From NCBI GenBank assembly GCA_044370375.1, contig JBILVQ010000112.1:1-9962 (forward strand): a stretch of 9,962 bases of DNA. Direction: 5' to 3'. This DNA is from JBILVQ01 sp044370375 (GTDB lineage Bacteria > Bacteroidota > Bacteroidia > UBA4408). Within the stretch, counting starts at the first letter, position 1. Every line of letters starts with the position of its first letter. A program made the translations under genes and the position numbers. Shown piece by piece: positions 1 through 6,131 of the stretch. The notes below the pieces were generated by a model that did not search any database, was not told where the DNA came from, and saw only the letters and a list, made by a program, of their open reading frames with translations.

Positions 1-1
1 T

Positions 2-910
2 GCTTGGTTCGATGTAGGCAATTTACAATTGGCCCTCTATTCCTGGGCCGAGGCATTGAAAAAAGAAGCCATTGAACAGTGGATTGCTGCTTATGCCAAT
101 AAAGCCCCTGCCGAACCCAAAAGAATCGGTTTGGTCCTAGCCGGCAATATTCCATTGGTGGGTTTGCATGATGTTCTTTGTGTGCTCCTTTACGGACATG
201 TTGCCCAAATTAAACTTTCTTCCGATGATTCTTTTCTCTTGCCCATCATCCTTGAGTTTCTGGGCAATCGCAATGACGATTGGAAAAAAAGTTACGAAGT
301 AAGTGCCGGTATTTTGAAAGATGCTGATGCTTTTATCGCCACAGGTAGCAATAACTCCTCCCGTTATTTCGAATTTTATTTCGGCAAGAAGCCCTCTGTT
401 ATTCGCAAAAACAGAAGCTCTGTTGCTATTCTTAACGGAAAGGAATCTAAGGATGAACTAATCGCACTGGGAAAAGATATCTTCTCCTTTTATGGCCTGG
501 GTTGCAGGAATGTTTCTAAATTGTTGGTGCCAGAGGGTTATTCGTTCAACAACTTCTTCGAAGCCATCGTAGATTATGGTTACGTCATCAACAACAACAA
601 GTATGGAAATAATTACGATTATCACCGCGCCATTTATTTGCTGGATGCTGTACCCATGCTCGACAATAATTTTTTATTGCTGAAGCCCGATAATGGCTGG
701 TCATCGCCCATCGGGGTTTTGTTTCAGGAAGCTTATCGCGATCAGGATGACTTGTTATCAAAATTGGCCACAGCCGATGGCAGGTTGCAATGCATCATCG
801 GTCATCCTGTGTCGCCATTAAAAACCATCCCCTTCGGCCAAGCCCAACATCCGGCCTTGACAGATTATGCCGATGGCATTGATACCCTTGCGTTTCTTCA
901 TTCTCTTTGA
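2..910 (+). CDS. acyl-CoA reductase, LuxC-like (5' end outside window)
   Basis: The reading frame is open from base 2, and the first visible residues (AWFDVGNLQLALYSWAEAL) look like an internal part of the family, so the TTG at 29 is not taken as the start and the gene begins upstream. LuxC-type reductases convert acyl-CoA or acyl-enzyme thioesters to aldehydes with NADPH through a covalent thioester on a cysteine. The likely nucleophile is the Cys in YGLGCRNVS (codon 503-505), followed by the KLLVPEGY stretch usual in the Bacteroidota members. An upstream glycine/serine segment, ATGSNNSSRYFEFYF, fits the nucleotide-binding part. About 302 residues are visible, roughly the C-terminal 85-90% of a typical protein. 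The stop lies 15 bp before the next gene, suggesting co-transcription. No luciferase or fatty-acid transferase genes are seen, so bioluminescence is not implied and the physiological substrate is unknown. Confidence 0.82.
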   Translation, partial: AWFDVGNLQLALYSWAEALKKEAIEQWIAAYANKAPAEPKRIGLVLAGNIPLVGLHDVLCVLLYGHVAQIKLSSDDSFLLPIILEFLGNRNDDWKKSYEVSAGILKDADAFIATGSNNSSRYFEFYFGKKPSVIRKNRSSVAILNGKESKDELIALGKDIFSFYGLGCRNVSKLLVPEGYSFNNFFEAIVDYGYVINNNKYGNNYDYHRAIYLLDAVPMLDNNFLLLKPDNGWSSPIGVLFQEAYRDQDDLLSKLATADGRLQCIIGHPVSPLKTIPFGQAQHPALTDYADGIDTLAFLHSL

Positions 911-925
911 TTCAATTTTTTTTAC

Positions 926-1498
926 TTGAAGGTTCTGCTCATAGATAATTTCGATTCCTTTACTTTTAACATTGCTCATTATTTGGAGCAAATGGAAGGA
1001 GTTGATTTAACGGTTGTGCGTTATGATGAATGGATGGAAAACATGCACGATGATTTCGATAAACTGGTAATTTCTCCGGGTCCTGGCATCGCTTCCGATT
1101 ACAGCGGATTATTGCACACTGTCCTAAAATATGGAAAACACAAGCCGTTGCTCGGTATTTGTTTAGGCATGCAATGCATAGGCCTTGCCTTTGGCGCTCA
1201 ACTAAAAAACCTGGGCGATGTGTGGCATGGTTTGGCAAAGTCTTCACTTATTCTTGAAAAGCATTTTTTGCTAGAGCATTTGTCTAACCCTTTTCAAACC
1301 GGTCATTACCATAGTTGGGTGCTTTCCATGGATTCATGGCCCGATTGTCTTCAGGTATTGGCTACCGAAGAAAAAACCGGAGCCCCAATGGCCATTGCCC
1401 ATAAAGATTGGCCTGTTTATGGTGTTCAATTTCATCCTGAGTCGGTATTAACCCCTCAGGGTTTTCAAATATTAACTAATTTTATCCTGAATAAATGA
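926..1498 (+). CDS. pabA: aminodeoxychorismate/anthranilate synthase component II (glutamine amidotransferase)
   Basis: This is a class I glutamine amidotransferase of 190 residues, the normal length for stand-alone PabA/TrpG. Such subunits release ammonia from glutamine for chorismate amination, leading to p-aminobenzoate (folate) or anthranilate (tryptophan). The N-terminus LLIDNFDSFTFN is diagnostic of this family and separates it from GuaA and HisH. The oxyanion PGPG is at 51-54, the nucleophile Cys79 in GICLGMQ, the YHS motif at 128-130, and the catalytic His170 and Glu172 in VQFHPES. The start is a TTG at 926, which sits exactly where the family begins; no ATG is available. Unusual points are Met82 where TrpG/PabA normally have His (GVCLGHQ), and His127 where RYHS is common. 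No synthase component I gene is in the window, so PabA versus TrpG, or a shared amphibolic role, cannot be decided. The stop overlaps the next start (ATGA). Confidence 0.88.
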   Translation: MKVLLIDNFDSFTFNIAHYLEQMEGVDLTVVRYDEWMENMHDDFDKLVISPGPGIASDYSGLLHTVLKYGKHKPLLGICLGMQCIGLAFGAQLKNLGDVWHGLAKSSLILEKHFLLEHLSNPFQTGHYHSWVLSMDSWPDCLQVLATEEKTGAPMAIAHKDWPVYGVQFHPESVLTPQGFQILTNFILNK

Positions 1499-2106
1499 CC
1501 CAGGAAATAAACCGTCTTCCGGTGATGGAAGATTTTTACACGATTCAAGGCGAAGGTGCCAACTCCGGTAAGCCCGCCTATTTTATTCGCCTTGGTGGAT
1601 GCGATGTAGGCTGCCATTGGTGCGATGTAAAAGAAAGTTGGGAGGCAAGCAAACACCCAACCTATACCATTGAGGAATTATTGCGCAAGGTAAAAGAGTT
1701 TAATTGCAACAATGTTGTGATCACTGGAGGTGAACCCTGTATGTACGATCTGAGCCATTTAACATCCTTGTTGAAAGAGAACGATTGTAATATCTGGCTC
1801 GAAACTTCCGGTGCCTATCCCATTAAAGGAACCTTTGATTGGATATGTGTTTCTCCCAAAAAATTCAAAGCTCCCTTGGAAGAAGCTTTAAAAGCGGCAC
1901 ATGAATTGAAAGTGGTGGTCTTTAATCCCTCCGATTTTTCATGGGCCGAAAAAAATGCCAAAGAGGTTTCACCCGCTTGTCAATTGTTTCTTCAACCAGA
2001 ATGGGAGAAGGAAGCGAAAATGTTACCCTGGTTGATTCAGTATGTGAAGGATCATCCACAATGGCGCCTCTCCCTGCAAACACACAAATACATGAAGATA
2101 CCATGA
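1495..2106 (+). CDS. queE: 7-carboxy-7-deazaguanine synthase (radical SAM)
   Basis: QueE converts 6-carboxytetrahydropterin to 7-carboxy-7-deazaguanine, the ring-contraction step of queuosine/7-deazaguanine biosynthesis, using a 4Fe-4S cluster and S-adenosylmethionine. The 203-residue protein has the expected compact form. It shows the TIQGEG substrate-binding motif at 16-21, the cluster cysteines in a CxxxCxxC arrangement (Cys36, Cys40, Cys43, reading CDVGCHWC), ITGGEP at 76-81 for SAM binding, and the C-terminal LQPEW and LSLQTHKYM segments conserved in the family. The ATG at 1495 overlaps the previous stop, and the TGA at 2104-2106 overlaps the next ATG, so translation of three genes is probably coupled. 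No queC, queD or queF is seen here. The operon partners have no evident metabolic link to queuosine. Confidence 0.95.
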   Translation: MTQEINRLPVMEDFYTIQGEGANSGKPAYFIRLGGCDVGCHWCDVKESWEASKHPTYTIEELLRKVKEFNCNNVVITGGEPCMYDLSHLTSLLKENDCNIWLETSGAYPIKGTFDWICVSPKKFKAPLEEALKAAHELKVVVFNPSDFSWAEKNAKEVSPACQLFLQPEWEKEAKMLPWLIQYVKDHPQWRLSLQTHKYMKIP

Positions 2107-4076
2107 GATTTTATCCCTTAGTTTTTTTCTTTTCATTTTTGTTGTTGCTTTTTACCAACGGACAAAAAGTCTTTGCTCAAAACGGAAAAGATGTTTGGTC
2201 CACTACTTCCTCCAAGGCCATCAAGAACATTGAAAAAGCAAAGATTGCTTTTGATCAGCACAAAGATGCTGAGGCCATCGATTTGCTGAACAAAGCCATT
2301 GATGCCGACGGGAATTTTGTTGAAGCTTATATCATGCTGGCTGAAGTATATAGCGAAAATAAAAAGGTTGAACTGGCCATTGAAACAGCCAAAAAAGCCA
2401 TCGCCATCAATCCCGATTTTTTTCCTTCTATCTTTTTTAATATGGCCAATTGGGAAATGTACCTGGGGCTTTATGAGGATGCAAAATTACACGCTACCCA
2501 ATTTTTAAAATATCCCAAAGTATCAGGAAATTCAAGGGTAATGGGTGAAAAACTCCTAGCCTCTGCTTCTTTCAGCGTTTGGGCCGTAAAGAATCCTGTG
2601 CCTTTTAATCCTGTCAATTTAGGTGCAGGGGTTAATTCTCCACTGAATGAATATTTGCCCTCCCTCACGGCCGATGAGCAAACTTTATACATAACGGTAC
2701 GACTCCAAAAAGATCCGAATCAGCCCAACAATCCGCGATTAATGCAGGAAGACTTTTTCGTTTCCAACCGCGAAGGCAATCAATGGGGAACCCGAAGAAA
2801 TCTCGGTCCGCCGGTAAATACCGAAGGCAATGAGGGCGCACAATGCATCTCTGCCGATGGAAACTTTTTGTTTTTCACCGCCTGTCAGGAAGAGTTTGGT
2901 TATCCCGGTGGAAGAAAGGGCTTTGGTAGTTGCGATTTGTTTTTCGCTCAAAAGATGGGTGGCAGATGGAGCGAACCCATGAATGCCGGTGGTCCTATTT
3001 CTACAAAGTATTGGGATTCGCAACCATGCCTAAATGCAGATGGCACCGTTTTGTATTTTATTTCGAACCGGCCCGGTGGTAAAGGAGGCATGGATATTTG
3101 GCGCTCGGTCTTAAAAAGTGATGGCACCTGGGCCAACCCCGAAAATCTTGGCGATTCTATCAACACCGCCGGCCATGAGGAATCTCCTTTTCTTCATCCG
3201 GATGGTTCTACCTTTTATTTCTCCTCCGATGGTCATCCCGGTTTGGGAAATTCAGATTTATTCAGGAGTAAATTAAAAGAGGATGGAAAGTTTTCTTCTC
3301 CCGTTAACCTCGGTTATCCTATCAACACCAAAGGTGATGAAAGAGACATGGTGGTGAGTGCCACCGGGAAACTAGCCTTCTTTTCTTCGCAACGCGAAGG
3401 CGGTTTCGGGCAACAAGATATTTATAGCTTTGAATTGCCGCCCGCCATGCAAGCCACTCCGGTGAATTATGTGCGTGGCATGGTGTTCTCCTCTGAAACA
3501 AAAAAAGGATTAAGTGCAAAATTAGAACTGATCGACCTCGCTTCCGGTAAGGTGGTTCAACAAGTTATTGCTGAACCGGGTACGGGTAATTATTTGGTTT
3601 GTTTGCCCACAGGAAAAGATTATGCACTCAACGTTTCAAAGAACGGTTATCTTTTTCATTCCGAGAATTTTTCGCTCCAAGGCAACAATCCCGGGAAACC
3701 TTATCAAATCAACGTGGGCCTGAATACCTTGAAGCCAGGGGAGAAGGTGGTACTAAAGAATATCTTCTTCAAAACTGCCTCCTTTGAATTGGAAAAGTCA
3801 TCTACGGTTGAACTCGATAAACTGGTGGATTTTTTAACCAAGAATGCAGGAGCTAAAATTGAATTGGGCGGCCACACAGATAATGTTGGCGATAAAAAAA
3901 GCAATCAATTGCTATCCGAAAACAGAGCGAAGGCCGTGATGAATTATTTAATTTCAAAAGGCATTGATGCCGCAAGACTCAGTGCAGCAGGTTATGGTGA
4001 TGCACAACCGGTTCAAAGCAATGATACCGAAGATGGGAGGGCTGCCAATCGCAGAACAGAATTCAAGATTCTTTAA
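2103..4076 (+). CDS. PorE-like TPR / PD40 propeller / CRD / OmpA envelope protein
   Basis: Start chosen at 2103: it overlaps the queE stop as ATGA and opens with a signal peptide (basic MR, hydrophobic core to residue about 17, likely cleavage after VFAQ at 23-26). An in-frame ATG at 1941 would bury this peptide. The 657-residue product has TPR-type helices at about 38-140, a six-bladed-type PD40/WD40-like propeller at about 165-445 with repeated D-G-x-x-x-F/Y-F-x-S strands, a carboxypeptidase-regulatory-like beta domain at about 455-540, and an OmpA C-terminal domain at about 548-657. Asp593 (HTDN) and Arg608 (SENRAK) match the residues that bind diaminopimelate in peptidoglycan. The same domain order and similar length occur in PorE of the Porphyromonas gingivalis T9SS, so an outer-membrane to peptidoglycan tethering role in secretion or motility is a reasonable inference. 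Many Bacteroidota carry paralogs with this layout. No lipobox Cys is visible, unlike lipoprotein PorE. Confidence 0.85.
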   Translation: MRFYPLVFFFSFLLLLFTNGQKVFAQNGKDVWSTTSSKAIKNIEKAKIAFDQHKDAEAIDLLNKAIDADGNFVEAYIMLAEVYSENKKVELAIETAKKAIAINPDFFPSIFFNMANWEMYLGLYEDAKLHATQFLKYPKVSGNSRVMGEKLLASASFSVWAVKNPVPFNPVNLGAGVNSPLNEYLPSLTADEQTLYITVRLQKDPNQPNNPRLMQEDFFVSNREGNQWGTRRNLGPPVNTEGNEGAQCISADGNFLFFTACQEEFGYPGGRKGFGSCDLFFAQKMGGRWSEPMNAGGPISTKYWDSQPCLNADGTVLYFISNRPGGKGGMDIWRSVLKSDGTWANPENLGDSINTAGHEESPFLHPDGSTFYFSSDGHPGLGNSDLFRSKLKEDGKFSSPVNLGYPINTKGDERDMVVSATGKLAFFSSQREGGFGQQDIYSFELPPAMQATPVNYVRGMVFSSETKKGLSAKLELIDLASGKVVQQVIAEPGTGNYLVCLPTGKDYALNVSKNGYLFHSENFSLQGNNPGKPYQINVGLNTLKPGEKVVLKNIFFKTASFELEKSSTVELDKLVDFLTKNAGAKIELGGHTDNVGDKKSNQLLSENRAKAVMNYLISKGIDAARLSAAGYGDAQPVQSNDTEDGRAANRRTEFKIL

Positions 4077-4100
4077 GCAGTAATAATTATTTCTTGAATT
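4060..4100. terminator. inverted repeat spanning two convergent stop codons, possible bidirectional terminator
   Basis: AATTCAAGA at 4060-4068 is the exact reverse complement of TCTTGAATT at 4092-4100, leaving a 23-nt loop that contains both stop codons and the 10-bp gap between the genes. The arms form the last codons of each gene. The arms are AT-rich and no T-run follows on either strand, so this is not a textbook intrinsic terminator. A role in ending or stabilising the two facing transcripts is inferred. Confidence 0.35.
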
Positions 4101-5034
4101 GATGATCGGTCAATGATTCCAGAAAGGCAATTAAATCTGTTATTTCCTGTTCATTCAGTCCCAAAGGTTTTGATAACAAGGAATCGGTATTCAAAGAACC
4201 TTGTACAAATTTTCCCGGTTCATTGTAATAATCTACTACTTCCCTCAGGGTTTTAAACATGCCGTTATGCATGTAAGGTGCTGTTACTGCCACGTTTCTA
4301 AGGCCGGGCACCTTGAATTTTCCGATATCGCTTGAATTTTTGGTGATCCAAAATCTACCCGCATCATTCAAATCTTTGTTGTTAAACAAACCAATATTTC
4401 TGAATTCATCTCCGGTAAAGTCAGGACCAAAATGACAGTCGAAACATTTGCCTTTTTCATTGAAAATTTCTCGCCCTCTTTGAGCCGCTTCGCTGAAATT
4501 CGACTTTTTTCCTTTGGCAAATAAGTCCCAGTCTGAAGCCGATGTTTCAAGCGTTGATTCATAAGCTGCAAGCGCCTTTCCCAATAATTCTTTGTTGGGA
4601 CTTTTTTTGTAAATTTTTTTGAAAGCGGCCGCATAAAATGCATTTTCTTTCAATCTTGTGATGGCTTGCTCTATCGGCAAATCCATTTCCAGCGGGTCTT
4701 CAATCGGAAAAATAGCTTGTGCTTCCAAGGTAGCCGCTCTGCCATCATAAAAGAAAATGGAGCGCGATGCCATATTCATGACCGATGGTGCATTGCGTTT
4801 GCCTTCTGATCCATCATTGCCATGACTAAAGGGAACACTGTCGGCAAATGCAAATTTTGGATTATGACAAGAAGCACAACTGATTTTGTAATCCTTGGAA
4901 AGAATGTTATCGAAAAACAATTGTTTGCCTAATTCCACCTCATTGGCAGGAAGCGTTTCAGGTTTTTGCTGAAAGCCAAGCGCCATGGTCAAAACCCCCA
5001 AAACAAAGACAAAACCGATGGACCATTTTTTCAT
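4087..5034 (-). CDS. di-haem cytochrome c peroxidase (MauG/CcpA family), exported
   Basis: This family reduces hydrogen peroxide to water in the periplasm using electrons from small c-type cytochromes or quinol; relatives (MauG) oxidise proteins. The 315-residue product starts with a signal peptide (MKKW, hydrophobic to about residue 20, likely cleavage near ALG/FQQ). Two haem c sites are visible: CASCH at 53-57 and CFDCH at 197-201. The segment NAPSVMN and FFYDGRAATLEAQA (about 81-107) is the typical peroxidase core after haem 1, and VPGLRNVAVTAPYMHNG (about 242-258) is the typical C-terminal haem-ligand loop, with Met255 the likely candidate axial ligand. The length fits classical bacterial peroxidases (about 310-350). 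It is transcribed alone from its own promoter, divergently from the menI-like gene, and meets the PorE-like gene tail to tail. Haem maturation genes are not in view. Strong family call; the exact electron donor is unknown. Confidence 0.93.
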   Translation of the reverse strand: MKKWSIGFVFVLGVLTMALGFQQKPETLPANEVELGKQLFFDNILSKDYKISCASCHNPKFAFADSVPFSHGNDGSEGKRNAPSVMNMASRSIFFYDGRAATLEAQAIFPIEDPLEMDLPIEQAITRLKENAFYAAAFKKIYKKSPNKELLGKALAAYESTLETSASDWDLFAKGKKSNFSEAAQRGREIFNEKGKCFDCHFGPDFTGDEFRNIGLFNNKDLNDAGRFWITKNSSDIGKFKVPGLRNVAVTAPYMHNGMFKTLREVVDYYNEPGKFVQGSLNTDSLLSKPLGLNEQEITDLIAFLESLTDHQFKK

Positions 5035-5038
5035 GCAT

Positions 5039-5070
5039 CAAAGTTAAACATTGATTTCGGGTTGCCCAAA
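5039..5070 (-). promoter_or_regulatory. Bacteroidota-type promoter for the cytochrome c peroxidase
   Basis: On the minus strand TTTG (5070-5067) is followed after exactly 20 bp by TAACTTTG (5046-5039), matching the Bacteroidota consensus TTTG-N19-21-TAnnTTTG. The -7 element ends only 4 bp before the ATG at 5034, so a start point 5-8 bp downstream would fall on or just inside the start codon. Confidence 0.7.
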
Positions 5071-5095
5071 CAACTTGGCAGAACTTAGCATTGGA

Positions 5096-5129
5096 TTGAT
5101 TCAATACAAAAAAAACAATTGTAGCTTTG
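5096..5129 (+). promoter_or_regulatory. candidate promoter for the menI-like/PCD operon
   Basis: TTG at 5096-5098 is followed after 23 bp by TAGCTTTG at 5122-5129, a clear match to the -7 consensus TAnnTTTG with spacing at the edge of the accepted 17-23 bp. Expected transcription start is about 5134-5137, giving a leader of some 11-14 nt before the ATG at 5148. It lies back to back with the peroxidase promoter. The TTG overlaps a short perfect palindrome, ATTGA-T-TCAAT (5095-5105), that might be an operator; that part is weak. Confidence 0.55.
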
Positions 5130-5147
5130 TGCCCATCATTAACCTTT

Positions 5148-5576
5148 ATGTGGTGGAGAGAATATACCTTAAGCGAATTGAACCAACGGGGCAATAGAAC
5201 TGCTGTGAGTCATTTGGGTATTGAAATTCTTGCATTGACCGACAAAGGAATTTGCGGTAGAATGCCGGTAGATGAACGAACCATTCAGCCTGCCGGAATT
5301 TTGCATGGCGGTTCCTCCGTGCTGCTGGCCGAAACACTTGGCAGTTTGGCCTCCAACCTCATCATCAACCCCGAAGAATTCATGGCTGTTGGCATGGAAG
5401 TGAATGCCAACCACCTAAAACCGGTTGCGGAGGGATTCGTAACGGGTGTAGCAACAATCCTTCACAAGGGCAAAAGCAGTCATGTCTGGTCTATTGAAAT
5501 TCGCAACCAAAAAGGCGATTTAACCTGTATATCGCGCCTTACCATGGCCATTATTCCCAAGCCGAAGAAATCATGA
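5148..5576 (+). CDS. menI: hotdog-fold thioesterase, MenI/YdiI-like (DHNA-CoA hydrolase)
   Basis: This is a PaaI/YdiI-type hotdog thioesterase of 142 residues. E. coli YdiI (MenI), of similar length, hydrolyses 1,4-dihydroxy-2-naphthoyl-CoA in menaquinone synthesis, and the match runs across the whole protein: QPAGILHGGSSVLLAETLGS at 47-66 (His53-Gly54 and the catalytic Glu62), VGMEVNANHLKP at 81-92, and the C-terminal VWSIEI ... SRLTMAII. Menaquinone is the main respiratory quinone in Bacteroidota, so the role fits, but other acyl-CoA substrates are possible in this family. The start is the ATG at 5148. An in-frame TTG at 5127 would add seven residues but lies inside the -7 promoter element. 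The stop overlaps the ATG of the dehydratase gene (ATGA), indicating a two-gene operon. No other men genes are in the window. Confidence 0.78.
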   Translation: MWWREYTLSELNQRGNRTAVSHLGIEILALTDKGICGRMPVDERTIQPAGILHGGSSVLLAETLGSLASNLIINPEEFMAVGMEVNANHLKPVAEGFVTGVATILHKGKSSHVWSIEIRNQKGDLTCISRLTMAIIPKPKKS

Positions 5577-5827
5577 AACATTGGAACCGTTTAGAAAATA
5601 CCGACGGAACATCCTCTTTGCAAAAGGATTTTACCTTCAAAAATTTTGTGGAGGCCTTCGCTGCCATGCAAAAAATTGCCTTTTTGGCAGAGAAATTAAA
5701 CCATCATCCAACGATGACCAATACCTATCATCGGCTCAGGATTGAACTCTCAACCCATGATGCAGGCAATAGAATTACCGACCTGGATGTTCAGTTAGCG
5801 AAAGAAATTGATGCTGTTCTGGGGTGA
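5573..5827 (+). CDS. pterin-4a-carbinolamine dehydratase (PhhB/DcoH-like)
   Basis: The enzyme dehydrates 4a-hydroxytetrahydropterin, regenerating the cofactor of aromatic amino-acid hydroxylases; bacterial members have also been linked to molybdopterin metabolism. The 84-residue protein is close to full length for the family (about 90-110). It carries the signature in order: the acidic/basic helix ending EKLNHHP at 40-46 with the catalytic His44-His45-Pro46, then a beta strand (YHRLRIELSTHD, 52-63) with the second conserved His62 and AG, and the final ITDLDVQLAKEID helix at 68-80. Asn66 replaces the usual Gly in the THDAGGLT motif. It is cotranscribed with the menI-like gene through an ATGA overlap. 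No phenylalanine hydroxylase gene is seen. Its stop lies 2 bp from the stop of the opposing small gene. Confidence 0.92.
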   Translation: MKHWNRLENTDGTSSLQKDFTFKNFVEAFAAMQKIAFLAEKLNHHPTMTNTYHRLRIELSTHDAGNRITDLDVQLAKEIDAVLG

Positions 5828-5829
5828 CT

Positions 5830-6051
5830 TTATTTCAGGTTACTGTCAACGGCATGAACATTGTTGCTTGGCAATAGTTCAATAAAAGCAGTATTCCCGG
5901 TTGAAATAAAATTTTGGTAGTGATTGTTGGAAACAAATTTCAGATATCCATTTTGGATGATTCCTTCAATTTTGTCGATTAACACTACTCCTGTTTTGTG
6001 TTGGCCGTTTTGCATCTTGATTTTTACGGCAATGGTATTTTCCATTTTCAT
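5830..6051 (-). CDS. small hypothetical protein, 73 aa
   Basis: I do not recognise this protein. The start is put at the ATG at 6051 (MKMENTIAV), because the -7 promoter element lies at 6073-6066 and would be inside the gene if the upstream ATG at 6093 were used; another ATG at 6045 is also possible. The product has no signal peptide, no Cys and no membrane segment. It looks like a small soluble alpha/beta domain: alternating hydrophobic strands (TIAVKIKM, KTGVVLIDKI, GYLKFV), then a polar stretch with HYQNF and TGNTAFIELL. It converges on the dehydratase gene with a 2-bp gap and diverges from the rhomboid gene. An overlapping plus-strand frame (5924-6121) has no supporting signal, while this strand has a promoter match, so this strand is preferred. 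Confidence 0.6.
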   Translation of the reverse strand: MKMENTIAVKIKMQNGQHKTGVVLIDKIEGIIQNGYLKFVSNNHYQNFISTGNTAFIELLPSNNVHAVDSNLK

Positions 6052-6065
6052 TATTTTTATTGATG

Positions 6066-6093
6066 CAAAGTTAAGGGGAGCATGCTTGGACAA
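6066..6093 (-). promoter_or_regulatory. candidate promoter for the small hypothetical gene
   Basis: On the minus strand TTG (6093-6091) precedes TAACTTTG (6073-6066) by 17 bp, the lower limit for TTG-N17-23-TAnnTTTG promoters of Flavobacterium. The -7 octamer is identical to that of the peroxidase promoter. Start point would be about 6058-6061, leaving a leader of about 7-10 nt before the ATG at 6051. Confidence 0.5.
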
Positions 6094-6103
6094 TGTTAGT
6101 AGA

Positions 6104-6121
6104 AGGTTAACAACAGGTTAA
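6104..6121 (+). repeat. 7-bp direct repeat with 11-bp period upstream of the rhomboid gene
   Basis: AGGTTAA occurs at 6104-6110 and again at 6115-6121, separated by CAAC. The 7+4 geometry places both copies on the same DNA face, as in the binding sites of OmpR/PhoB-type regulators. It lies 10 bp before the rhomboid TTG start and about 30 bp upstream of the minus-strand -7 element. A regulatory role is only a possibility. Confidence 0.3.
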
Positions 6122-6131
6122 AGAAATTCAC

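Noticed and set aside
29..31. TTG at 29 as the true start of the acyl-CoA reductase
   Set aside because: The frame is open to base 2 and the residues before it fit the family, so the gene is truncated by the window edge.
1941..2102. Upstream ATG at 1941 as the start of the PorE-like gene
   Set aside because: It would place 54 residues, all overlapping queE, before a clear signal peptide. The ATG at 2103 overlaps the queE stop as ATGA and starts the signal peptide exactly.
5127..5147. TTG at 5127 as the start of the menI-like gene
   Set aside because: It lies within the TAGCTTTG -7 element, upstream of the expected transcription start. The ATG at 5148 gives the normal family length.
6052..6093. 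ATG at 6093 as the start of the small minus-strand gene
   Set aside because: The -7 promoter octamer would then lie inside the coding region. The ATG at 6051 is just downstream of it.
5924..6121. Plus-strand hydrophobic 65-residue frame opposite the small gene
   Set aside because: It is antisense to a frame that has a promoter and reasonable composition. Its hydrophobicity is what the complement of a Lys/Asn-rich coding strand gives, and it has no promoter of its own.
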